A stretch of DNA of 64,000 nt from Sphingomonas sp. S2M10. GTDB lineage: Bacteria > Pseudomonadota > Alphaproteobacteria > Sphingomonadales > Sphingomonadaceae. Each line of letters starts with the position of its first letter. The first letter of the stretch is position 1. The stretch covers positions 1-64,000 of the forward strand of contig NZ_JAAILI010000050.1 of NCBI RefSeq assembly GCF_012650175.1. Reading direction: 5' to 3'. Positions 17,130 through 25,043 of the stretch are shown here, one piece after another. Made by a program: the position numbers and the translations under genes. The notes under the pieces were generated by a model. That model made no database searches, was not told where the DNA came from, and saw only the letters and a program-made list of their open reading frames with translations.

Positions 17130-17597
17130 GCATCAATCTTGACATGGATGAGCACGAGTGAAATGATAGGTTCGCGCTCGTCCAATGGTCTTAGGTTGCT
17201 TGGATCGGTTTTGCTTTGGTACTGAACATTCGTGTACAGTTCTTTGGCAGTCCTCGTGAATGGTAGTTTAGGGTCGAAACCTGGAGTGGCAACGGCAGCG
17301 AGGTCCCCAACAGTTCCTCGCTGCCACGGCCTCCAGAGCAATCGGCAAAATGTGACCGCCCCGATGACGCATTCTGCCCAGCAACGAACCGTTCCCGCCC
17401 GAGCAGGATCGGGACCAAGGTGGCGTTGCTCCCGACCGTCGGTCGGCGTCGGCTGCACCGGCGCTTGGCCCGCGGTTCGGAAGCCACGCCTGCGCAGTGG
17501 ACATCGGCGCATGGAATCGAGCCAGCTTGATGCGGGTAAATGCGGGCAAGCGAGGCAGCAAGTATGCCGAATCGGTCATTAGCAACAGCGGGGCACA
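17130..17597. other. Gene-poor interval after the eCIS operon
   Basis: I see no credible gene in these 468 bases. The first 200 bases are clearly less GC-rich than both flanks. Short open frames exist on both strands but lack ribosome sites, conserved-looking residues or the codon pattern of neighbours. The interval holds one strong inverted repeat (see 17281-17336) and the upstream region of kaiC. It could be the scar of an island boundary or a degenerate element. Confidence 0.5.
17281..17336. repeat. Two-stage inverted repeat (hairpin) downstream of eCIS operon
   Basis: GGCAGCGAGG (17294-17303) pairs perfectly with CCTCGCTGCC (17316-17325) around a 12-base loop. An outer pair, CTGGAG (17281-17286) with CTCCAG (17331-17336), flanks it. 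No T-run follows on either strand, so a simple intrinsic terminator is not clear. It may be an mRNA-end stabiliser, an attenuator, or part of a repeated intergenic element. Confidence 0.6.
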
Positions 17598-19286
17598 GTG
17601 ACGGACGGGATCGCCAAGGCGCGCACGGGGATAGACGGTTTTGACGAGCTGACGCTGGGGGGCCTTCCGCGCGGACGCCCGACCCTGGTGTGCGGCTCGG
17701 CCGGTTGCGGCAAGACGCTGTTTGCCTCCACCTTCCTGATCAACGGCGCGCGCGACGAGGACGAACCTGGCGTGTTCGTCACCTTCGAGGAACGCCCCGG
17801 GGACATTGTCGACAATGTCCGCTCGCTCGGCTTTGGCCTCGGCGACCTGATCGCCCAGAAGAAAATTCTGATCGAGCACATCGCCCTCGATCCGTCCGAG
17901 CTCGCCGAGGTCGGTGACTATGACCTCGAGGCGCTGTTCCTGCGCCTGGAACTCGCCGTGTCGGAGATCGGGGCAAAGCGGATCGTGCTCGACACCATCG
18001 AGAGCCTGTTCTCCGCGTTCCAGAACCCCGCCATTCTGCGCGCCGAGATCCGCCGGCTGTTCGACTGGCTGAAGGAGCGCGAGCTTACTGCGGTAATCAC
18101 CGGCGAGCGCGGCGACGGGACGCTGACCCGCCAGGGGCTGGAGGAATATGTCTCGGACTGCGTGATCCTGCTCGATCACCGCACCCACAACCAGGTTTCC
18201 ACCCGCCGGCTGCGTATCGTGAAGTATCGCGGGACCGCGCACGGTACCAACGAATATCCGTTCCTGATCGGCGAAGACGGGTTCTCGGTGCTGCCGGTGA
18301 GCGCGCTTGGCCTGGGGCACAAGGTGTTCGACGAGCGCATCTCGAGCGGCATCGCCGATCTCGATGCCATGCTGGGCGGCGGCGGTTTTCACCGGGGCAG
18401 TTCCATCCTGCTCAGCGGCGTGGCGGGGTCGGGCAAGAGCTCGATTGGTGCCTCCTTCGCCGCCGCCGCGGCCGGGCGCGGTGAACGGGCGCTCTATTTC
18501 TCGTTCGAGGAATCCGAACGGCAGACCGTGCGCAACATGCGATCGATCGGGCTCGATCTGCAGCCCGCGCTGGACCAGGGTCTGCTGAAGACGGTGGCGG
18601 CGCGCCCGACCTTCTACAGCCTGGAAATGCACCTCGCGATCATGCTGCGCCAGGTGCAGACGTTCCGGCCGTCGCTGGTGGTGCTCGATCCGATCTCCGC
18701 CTTCCTCGATTCGGGTGACCAGCTGGAAGTGCAGTCCATGCTGCTGCGGATGATCGATTATCTGAAGAGCCACGGCATCACCGGGGTGTTCACCCATCTC
18801 GCACATGTGCAGGGCGAGGCGCGGACCGATGCTGGCCTTTCCTCGCTGATGGATGCCTGGATCCTGCTCCTCAACCGCGAGGTGAACGGCGAATTCAATC
18901 GCGAGCTCTACCTTCTGAAGGCCCGCGGCACGGCGCATTCCAATCAGGTACGTGAATTCGTGATGGGTGACACCGGCATCCGCCTGATTGCGCCTTATTT
19001 GGGCGAGAATGGCGCGGTGACCGGCTCAGCCCGCCGCTTCGCAGAGGCTCGGGACCGGCGACTGGAGGCGAGCCGCCGTTGCGAGATCGAGCGACTGCAG
19101 GAGAAGATCGCCGAGCGCCGCCGTCGCATCCAGTCCCAGATCGACGCGCTGCAGGCGGATCTTCAGGCCGACGAACGCGAATTGCGCAGGGTGACCCAAG
19201 ACGAGGTTGCCTATCGCGACCAGGCAGCCGCGGATGCCCTGGACATTGCCGCAGCACGCGGCTTCACCGATGCCGGACGCGAGTGA
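17598..19286 (+). CDS. kaiC: KaiC-family double-domain ATPase/autokinase
   Basis: The product has 562 residues from a GTG start. It has two RecA-like KaiC domains: CI with Walker A GSAGCGKT (33-40) and the FEER catalytic-Glu pair, and CII with Walker A GVAGSGKS (near 273-280) and FEES. In CII the segment LSSLMDAWILL aligns with the phosphorylation loop of cyanobacterial KaiC (IST-ITD), placing Ser415-Ser416 where Ser431-Thr432 are phosphorylated. The residues suggest a working autokinase. The C-terminus (~490-562) is a highly charged coiled coil, unlike the cyanobacterial A-loop tail. kaiB follows in a GTGA-style junction, then a histidine kinase, so an operon is likely. Role (inference): timing or stress signalling without KaiA, as proposed for other proteobacterial KaiBC. 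Confidence 0.92.
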   Translation: MTDGIAKARTGIDGFDELTLGGLPRGRPTLVCGSAGCGKTLFASTFLINGARDEDEPGVFVTFEERPGDIVDNVRSLGFGLGDLIAQKKILIEHIALDPSELAEVGDYDLEALFLRLELAVSEIGAKRIVLDTIESLFSAFQNPAILRAEIRRLFDWLKERELTAVITGERGDGTLTRQGLEEYVSDCVILLDHRTHNQVSTRRLRIVKYRGTAHGTNEYPFLIGEDGFSVLPVSALGLGHKVFDERISSGIADLDAMLGGGGFHRGSSILLSGVAGSGKSSIGASFAAAAAGRGERALYFSFEESERQTVRNMRSIGLDLQPALDQGLLKTVAARPTFYSLEMHLAIMLRQVQTFRPSLVVLDPISAFLDSGDQLEVQSMLLRMIDYLKSHGITGVFTHLAHVQGEARTDAGLSSLMDAWILLLNREVNGEFNRELYLLKARGTAHSNQVREFVMGDTGIRLIAPYLGENGAVTGSARRFAEARDRRLEASRRCEIERLQEKIAERRRRIQSQIDALQADLQADERELRRVTQDEVAYRDQAAADALDIAAARGFTDAGRE

Positions 19287-19294
19287 GAAACTGG

Positions 19295-19579
19295 ATGATG
19301 TCGCAAACCAAACCGCTCAAGCTCACGCTCTATGTTGCCGGGCAGACGCCCAAGTCGATTGCGGCAATCCAGAATCTCGAGCGCCTCGTCGCCGAGAGTC
19401 TGCCGGGCGCCTATGAGGTCGAACTCGTCGATTTGCGCGAACAGCCCCACCTCGCCCGTGAACACAACATCGTCGCCATCCCCACGCTGGTGCGTTCGCT
19501 GCCCGTGCCGGTGCAGAAGATCATCGGCGATCTTTCCGATCAGGAGAAGGTGCTCGTCCATCTCAAGGTCGGCAACTGA
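19295..19579 (+). CDS. kaiB: KaiB-family thioredoxin-like protein
   Basis: This is a 94-residue protein whose whole length matches KaiB: LKLTLYVAGQTPKS at the N-terminus, VDLREQPHLAREHNIVAIPTL in the middle, and the KaiB signature PVQKIIGDLSDQEKVLVHL at the C-terminus. KaiB binds KaiC and switches fold to control its cycle. The start could be ATG 19295 or 19298, or GTG 19283, which overlaps the kaiC stop as GTGA. ATG 19295 gives the length closest to the family. The kinase gene begins 1 base after its stop. Confidence 0.92.
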   Translation: MMSQTKPLKLTLYVAGQTPKSIAAIQNLERLVAESLPGAYEVELVDLREQPHLAREHNIVAIPTLVRSLPVPVQKIIGDLSDQEKVLVHLKVGN

Positions 19580-19580
19580 C

Positions 19581-21041
19581 ATGCCCGACGTCGCGGCACG
19601 CGAGGCGGAGCTCCGACGGCGGCTCGACGAGGCAGAGGACACGCTGCGGGCGATCCGTGAGGGCGAAGTCGATGCACTTGTCGTCCGCGGTGCGGAGCAG
19701 GACGAGATTTTCGCGCTTGGCGGGCAGGACAGCTATCGCTCGTTCATGGAAGCGATGGATATCGGCGCGGCCGCGCTCGATCCCGATGGCAAGCTGATCT
19801 ACGCCAATGCCGCGCTGTGCACCCTGCTCGGCCGCAACGGCCGCGACCTGCAGCAGGACGGGCTGTTCGAGGCACTAGGCGCGCGCGCCGGGCAAGCCCT
19901 TCGCCAGTTGATCGCGGATGCCGAACAGAATCGCCGCAGCCGGCAGATGGCGCTGCCCTGCGCGGGCGGTTACTGCCATGTCGAGGTTTCCGTGGCGCCG
20001 CTGTCGCTCGGCTTCGGCCGCGGGCATGCCCTCACCTTCACCGATGTGACCGAGCGGATCGAAGCGGCAGCCGCGCACGAGAGCGACCGGATCGGCCAGG
20101 CGATCCTCGCCACCTCCAACGAGGCGGTGGTCGTGTGCAATCGCGACGGGATGATCACCCAGGCCAATGCCGGCGTCCGCCAGTTCAGCGACGGTATCGT
20201 GGTCGGCCGCAGCTTCGAGGCGGTATTCCCGTTCGAGTTCGCGCTGCGTTCGGGGCTGGTGACGGGTGGCGATCTGGTCGGGGTCGCGCTCGCGGGTACC
20301 GCCGTGCGCGGCGTGGAGGCGACGCTGATTCGCGACGGCACCGTGCGGGAGCTGGTGCTGAGCGCCGGCCCCCTGCGCCAGTCGAGCGAGACCATCTTCG
20401 GGTGCATCGTCTCGATGGCGGACGTTACCGACAGCCGCTCGGTGCAGAAGCACCAGACGCTGCTGGTGAACGAGCTGACCCACCGGGTGAAGAACACGTT
20501 GACGCTGGTGATGTCGATCGCCAACCGTACCCTTCAGGGCACGACGGATCTGGGCGAGTTCCGCGCCGCGTTCGCGCGCCGCCTCCAGGCGCTGGCGCTT
20601 ACCCATGACCTGCTCTCCGAGGCGCGCTGGTCCGAGTTGACCATCGAGGAGCTCGTGGCGACCGAGCTGGCACCCTATGTTGGGGTGGACAGCGCCCGGG
20701 TGCGGCTGGAAGGCCTGGACGTGACCATTCCGGCGCACGCGGCGGTCACGCTGGGCCTGATCCTCCACGAGCTGGTGACCAACGCCGTCAAATATGGTTC
20801 GCTTTCGGTGGACGGCGGCAGCGTTTCGATCCTCGGGCGGCATGACGACGGCATCCTCGAAGTGACCTGGCAGGAGGACGGCGGTCCGCTCGTCGTGCCG
20901 CCGCAGAAGACGGGCTTCGGCCAGACGCTGATCACCCGCGGCCTGGGCACCAGCGGCGGCCGCCCCACCGAGGTGCGGTTCCGGCCGGAAGGACTGGTGT
21001 GCCGGATGTACGTTCCAACCGAGTCGACGCCGATCGCCTAA
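19581..21041 (+). CDS. HWE-family sensor histidine kinase of the kai operon
   Basis: The product has 486 residues. A short N-terminal helix (AAREAELRRRLDEAEDTLRAIREGEVDALVV) is typical of proteobacterial kinases linked to KaiBC. Two PAS-like regions follow (around 50-160 and 175-285). The H-box LTHRVKNTLTLVMSIANRTL places the phosphorylatable His at 301 with the HRxKN form of HWE/HisKA_2 kinases. The ATP-binding part has HELVTNAVKYGSLS (N-box) and a final TGFGQTLITRGL segment. No transmembrane helix is evident, so it is cytosolic. Being third in the kai operon suggests it reads out KaiC state or redox/light input. Its stop overlaps the convergent PepSY gene by 4 bases. Confidence 0.88.
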   Translation: MPDVAAREAELRRRLDEAEDTLRAIREGEVDALVVRGAEQDEIFALGGQDSYRSFMEAMDIGAAALDPDGKLIYANAALCTLLGRNGRDLQQDGLFEALGARAGQALRQLIADAEQNRRSRQMALPCAGGYCHVEVSVAPLSLGFGRGHALTFTDVTERIEAAAAHESDRIGQAILATSNEAVVVCNRDGMITQANAGVRQFSDGIVVGRSFEAVFPFEFALRSGLVTGGDLVGVALAGTAVRGVEATLIRDGTVRELVLSAGPLRQSSETIFGCIVSMADVTDSRSVQKHQTLLVNELTHRVKNTLTLVMSIANRTLQGTTDLGEFRAAFARRLQALALTHDLLSEARWSELTIEELVATELAPYVGVDSARVRLEGLDVTIPAHAAVTLGLILHELVTNAVKYGSLSVDGGSVSILGRHDDGILEVTWQEDGGPLVVPPQKTGFGQTLITRGLGTSGGRPTEVRFRPEGLVCRMYVPTESTPIA

Positions 21042-22549
21042 TCCTGCGGACGGGCAGACTGCGCCACGCCGTGACGCGACGGCAGGCGTGCGGGGGTTCG
21101 CCGCCGGAGGTGGCGCCGTGCCTTGCGCCATCCCATCCAGGTGCCGGTGCCGCAGACCAGCGTGACCATCGCCAGCAGCGGCAGCACGACCAGGTCCCAG
21201 AGCGGACGCGCGCGCAGCCCCGGCAGATCGAGCCGGTGCAGCCCGTCCTGCAGCCAGCGGGATGCGCGGGCATTGCCGTCCACGGCGCGGAGCAGCATCC
21301 CCGTATCCGGATCGACGTACAGGCGGGTCGCCTGATGGTCGGCCAGGATCGCCCGCCAGACCGGCAACCGGGCCGATGCCTTGTGCCTGTAATGATAGGC
21401 GTCCTCCGCGGTGAGCAAGGCGAGGCTGGCGATCGGCGGCCCGCTGCGCAGCGCTGCCGCGATGTCCTCGCGGCGCAGCGGCGCGCGCCGCCCCCCGGCG
21501 TCGAAGCGCGTCGCAACGCCATCGCCTGCCTGCGCTACCGGATAGGGGCGGCCGCCCAGCGGGACGATTTCCACGCGCCGCGTATCGGGCGGCCATCGCT
21601 CCAGCCGCATCAGCGCCGATCGTGCCGCCGCCCACGGCATCGCCCCGGCCAGCCGCTGGCGCTGGATCATGCCCGCCCGGCTTTGCAGAAGCCCCCAGGG
21701 ATTCATCGAGAGCAGGCCGCTCGCCACCCAGCTCAGCGTCAGCAGGCCGAAGATCAGGCCGGAGACATGGTGCCACCACCAGACGCGCTTGTAGGGCGAT
21801 CCGAAGCTGCCGTCCTTCCGCCGCCGCAGCCGCGCGATCCCGACCCACAGCCCGGTCAGAGTGAGAAAACAGCCGATCAGCGACGTCCAGATCACCACCT
21901 GGCTCCAGGCCTCGGCATGCTGCCGGAGCAGCGTCGGGTACAGCCAGTGCGGCACTGCGCCGAGCCAGTTCCAGAAACGCTCGAACCGTGTCGTCTGCTG
22001 GACGATCTCGCCGGTCTTTCCCGCGATATAGATGCGCGTCCCGGCGGGGTCGGCATAGTCGACGCGGACCAGCGGGCGGTTGCGGCGATAGGCCTGGACC
22101 GTCCACTGGTCGATGCCCGTCGCGGCGATCGCCTTGACGCCGCCGGCCAGGCCCGCCTGCGCGGCATAATCCTCGGCCACCCGCCGAAGGTCCGTCGGCG
22201 AGAGCATCGCCAGCGGGCCCCCCGTGGCAAGATCATAGCTGGCGGGCATCGCCCGCATCTGCCCGATCGATCGCTCCGGAGAGGCGTCGGGCACGATGCG
22301 CAGCACGGCCCTGCCGGCCACCATCTCCACCCGCGCCGAGGCGAGCGGCAGATCGTCGGGCAAGCCGATCCGGGCGAGCGCGGCCGCCCCCGGCAGCTGC
22401 AGCGGCGGCAGCCCCCGCAGCTGTTCCGCCGGAGTGAGCCGGGGATAGTCGACATACAGCATCACGACGCCCGACAGGCACCAGAGCGTCATCACCGCGC
22501 CGATGACGACGCCCAGCCAGCGGTGCAGGACGAGGACCGCCTTGGGCAT
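21038..22549 (-). CDS. PepSY-associated transmembrane protein
   Basis: The product has 503 residues, with start ATG at 22549 two bases after the receptor stop, so the two genes are co-transcribed. It opens with a membrane helix (LHRWLGVVIGAVMTLWCLSGVVMLYVDY), the usual first segment of PepSY_TM proteins. Further helices lie near 215-235, 265-290 and 455-475, with PepSY-like periplasmic regions between them. Such proteins often pair with TonB-dependent receptors and may act as reductases or helper factors in metal-chelate uptake. Linked here to a riboswitch-controlled BtuB, it probably serves corrinoid use (inference). The C-terminal tail is Arg-rich and cytosolic. Confidence 0.82.
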   Translation of the reverse strand: MPKAVLVLHRWLGVVIGAVMTLWCLSGVVMLYVDYPRLTPAEQLRGLPPLQLPGAAALARIGLPDDLPLASARVEMVAGRAVLRIVPDASPERSIGQMRAMPASYDLATGGPLAMLSPTDLRRVAEDYAAQAGLAGGVKAIAATGIDQWTVQAYRRNRPLVRVDYADPAGTRIYIAGKTGEIVQQTTRFERFWNWLGAVPHWLYPTLLRQHAEAWSQVVIWTSLIGCFLTLTGLWVGIARLRRRKDGSFGSPYKRVWWWHHVSGLIFGLLTLSWVASGLLSMNPWGLLQSRAGMIQRQRLAGAMPWAAARSALMRLERWPPDTRRVEIVPLGGRPYPVAQAGDGVATRFDAGGRRAPLRREDIAAALRSGPPIASLALLTAEDAYHYRHKASARLPVWRAILADHQATRLYVDPDTGMLLRAVDGNARASRWLQDGLHRLDLPGLRARPLWDLVVLPLLAMVTLVCGTGTWMGWRKARRHLRRRTPARLPSRHGVAQSARPQD

Positions 22550-22551
22550 CG

Positions 22552-24537
22552 TCAGAAGCCCAGGCCGTAGCGGACGCGCAGCGTGCGCGGCACGCCGCGG
22601 GTGAAAGTGAGGAACCGCCCGACGCCGCTGTCCGGCACCGCCGACTGGAAGCCGCGCGTGGCATAGTCGCGGTCGAACAGATTCTCGACGTTGATCGCGA
22701 AGCGGTGGCGCCGCGCGGCATCGGGGAACAGCTGCAGGCCCGCATCGACGAGTGCGTAATTGCCATAGTTGCGCCGGCCGAAGCCGCTCGCCGTCGCATA
22801 GGCGTCGCCGACCCAGTTGACCGAGGCGCTGGCGCCGACCGGTAGTGCGCGCGGTCGCCAGGCGACGGTGCCGCGCGCCAGCTGCTCGGGCGTGCGATCG
22901 CGCTGGAGCGACGAGCCGGCGTTGCGGGCGCGGGCATAGGTGTAGCTCGCATCGACGTGCCAAGCGTCGGCCAGCACCGCACCCAGCACCAGTTCGGCCC
23001 CGCGCACGTTCACCTGCGACTGCGAATTGGTGTAGATGCCCTCAGGATAGGCCGGGTCGGCGGTGTCGATATCGATCAGCCTGTCGATGCGCCGCGCGAA
23101 CGCCGTTGCCTGCCAGTGGACGCGCCCGCCCGCCAGCGTGCCGCCCAGTCCCGCATTGACGCTCAGGCTCTCCTCGGGCTTGAGGTTGGGATTGCCCAAC
23201 TCGCAGCAGGGATCGATCTGGTAGAGCTGCGAGGCGCTGGGCAGCAGGAACGAAGTGCCGCCATTGGCCTGAAGGAACAGGCTGTCGCTCAGCTCGACAC
23301 GGCCGGTGACGTTCCACACCGTCTTCCGCGCGCCGCTGCCGTCATTGTAGCGGAGCCCGGCGGAAAAGCGGGCGCGGCGCGAGAGATCGTCATTGGTGCG
23401 GATCTGGAAGCTGCCGGCATGAACGCGCTCCTTGGTCGCGCCGATCAGCAGCACGTCGTCGCGTCCGCTGAACTGCTGGAGGTCATAACCGATCAGATAA
23501 TCGAGCCCGCGATGCGGCCGCAGCTGGACGAGCGCGCTGCCGCCATAGTCGCGGAAACCCCAGAAGGTGCCGGCCGGATACACCACGATCGGCGCGCCAC
23601 CGCCGACCGGATTGCGGATCTGGACATAGGCCGTCTTCCAGTCGTGGAAATAGCCCTTGAGGAACAGCTGCACCGTCTCGTTCCCGACATAGTCGAGCCG
23701 CGCGCTGGCAATCTCCTCGTTGCGGTCGTTGCGGCTTTCGCGGGTGCGGGTCGGGCTCAGATTGTCGAGCTTCGCCTCGGTGTGGATGTACTGGAGCTGG
23801 AAGCGCCAGTCGGGGCCGAGGTCGTAGCGATATTTGCCGCCGACCGACCACAGGTCATAGCCGCGTGCGCGGTCGGTCGCGCTCGGCTCCATCCGGCTGT
23901 AGGGCCGGTAGCCGTCCGACCGGTTATAGAAACCCCAGGCGACGACCTGGTGCTTGCCCGATCCGCCGCGCACATAGCCGCCGACATTGGTGCCGGCGAA
24001 GCTGTCGACGCTGGCATCGACCTGGCCGCCGAAGCGCTCGGCGAAGTCGCGGGTGACGATGTTGATCACGCCGGCCACGGCCTGGGTGCCGTAGAACAGG
24101 CTCTCGCCGCCCTTCAGCACCTCCACCCGCTCGATCATGCTGGCGGGCAGCGTGTCGTTGGGCGAGGTGCCCCCATACAGCCGATTGTTGATCCGGATCC
24201 CGTCGACCGTCCACAGCACGTCCTGCGTGCGCGAGCCCTGCAGCGACACGTCGACATAGCTGAACGGCCCGCTGGCCGGCTGGACATAGAGGTCGGGCAC
24301 GGTGCGCAGCGCGGTGGCGACATCCGCCGCACCGCTCTCGCGGACCTGCGTTTCGGTGAGGACCGCAAGATCGCTGCCATAGCGCGCGCGCTGGCGCGGC
24401 AGCGTTTCCTCCAGGCTGGTGCCGGTCACCACCAGTGCCTCCTCGTCCCGCGCCTCCTGCGCATGGACAGGCTGGAACGAGACAGCAGCAGCGAAGGCGA
24501 GCGCGGCCACCGGCCGCGTAGCGAACAGAAAATACAT
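22552..24537 (-). CDS. btuB: TonB-dependent outer-membrane receptor, BtuB-like (corrinoid uptake)
   Basis: The product has 661 residues with a signal peptide (MYFLFATRPVAALAFAAAVSFQPVHA). It has a TonB box region (EALVVTGTS), a plug domain (residues ~55-165, including the VDGIRINNRLYGG and IERVEVLKGGESLFYGTQAVAGVINI motifs), a 22-strand-type barrel, and a terminal aromatic (GLGF). Similarity to BtuB-sized receptors plus the cobalamin riboswitch directly upstream on the same strand makes vitamin B12 or cobinamide the likely ligand. Expression should fall when adenosylcobalamin is plentiful. Confidence 0.85.
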   Translation of the reverse strand: MYFLFATRPVAALAFAAAVSFQPVHAQEARDEEALVVTGTSLEETLPRQRARYGSDLAVLTETQVRESGAADVATALRTVPDLYVQPASGPFSYVDVSLQGSRTQDVLWTVDGIRINNRLYGGTSPNDTLPASMIERVEVLKGGESLFYGTQAVAGVINIVTRDFAERFGGQVDASVDSFAGTNVGGYVRGGSGKHQVVAWGFYNRSDGYRPYSRMEPSATDRARGYDLWSVGGKYRYDLGPDWRFQLQYIHTEAKLDNLSPTRTRESRNDRNEEIASARLDYVGNETVQLFLKGYFHDWKTAYVQIRNPVGGGAPIVVYPAGTFWGFRDYGGSALVQLRPHRGLDYLIGYDLQQFSGRDDVLLIGATKERVHAGSFQIRTNDDLSRRARFSAGLRYNDGSGARKTVWNVTGRVELSDSLFLQANGGTSFLLPSASQLYQIDPCCELGNPNLKPEESLSVNAGLGGTLAGGRVHWQATAFARRIDRLIDIDTADPAYPEGIYTNSQSQVNVRGAELVLGAVLADAWHVDASYTYARARNAGSSLQRDRTPEQLARGTVAWRPRALPVGASASVNWVGDAYATASGFGRRNYGNYALVDAGLQLFPDAARRHRFAINVENLFDRDYATRGFQSAVPDSGVGRFLTFTRGVPRTLRVRYGLGF

Positions 24538-24699
24538 CCATCATACCCCCGGCGTCGTCGACGTCGGGCGGGAGCGTGCCGTTCGCACGAACGGTCGGCG
24601 CACCGCGCCGGCCGGACGCCCTGGGCGACCAACGCACGTGACCGATGCGGCTCCCGCCGCTCGTTCGTCGCTCAGACGGAGTACACCGTGCCGCGGCCA

Positions 24700-24915
24700 T
24701 CCCCTGGACCAAGGCAAGAGCGACCAGACGCCGGCAGGTCTCCTGGCTCGCGGGTCGTCGCTCGATGCACGCCTTCCCAGGCCCAAGGGCCCAGTGGCTG
24801 CTTCCGCGGAAGGAAGCCCGTGCATCTCGCTCGCCGCTTACAGTTGCAGGGACAGCCTCGGATTCGGGAGCATGCTCCCTCACCGCGTTCCCTTTTAAGC
24901 TCCTTTCGGAGCACC
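24700..24915 (-). promoter_or_regulatory. Cobalamin (AdoCbl) riboswitch
   Basis: On the minus strand the canonical elements occur in order: GGTGCTCC opening helix (24908-24915), AAAAGGGAACGCGGTGAGG, the conserved CTGTCCCTGCAACTGTAAGC core, GCCACTGGG, GGGAAGGCG, and the B12 box AGCCAGGAGACCTGCCGG at 24731-24748. It lies about 160 bases before the btuB start. Such elements usually block translation or stop transcription when AdoCbl is bound. Outer boundaries are approximate. Confidence 0.95.
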
Positions 24916-25043
24916 AGCGCGATCATGGTTCGGCAGAAGATGGACTTCCACCGAATGGGGCGGCGGTAGCGGCAATGCGGCAGGTCCGCAACCGCCGAAG
25001 CGGCGGCCGCCAAGGCACGCCTCCGCGTTCGATCGCGCGCCGC

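Noticed and set aside
17232..17582. 116-codon plus-strand frame after the eCIS operon.
   Set aside because: No ribosome site, random-looking residues, and it crosses the hairpin; it may be a remnant but is not supportable as a gene.
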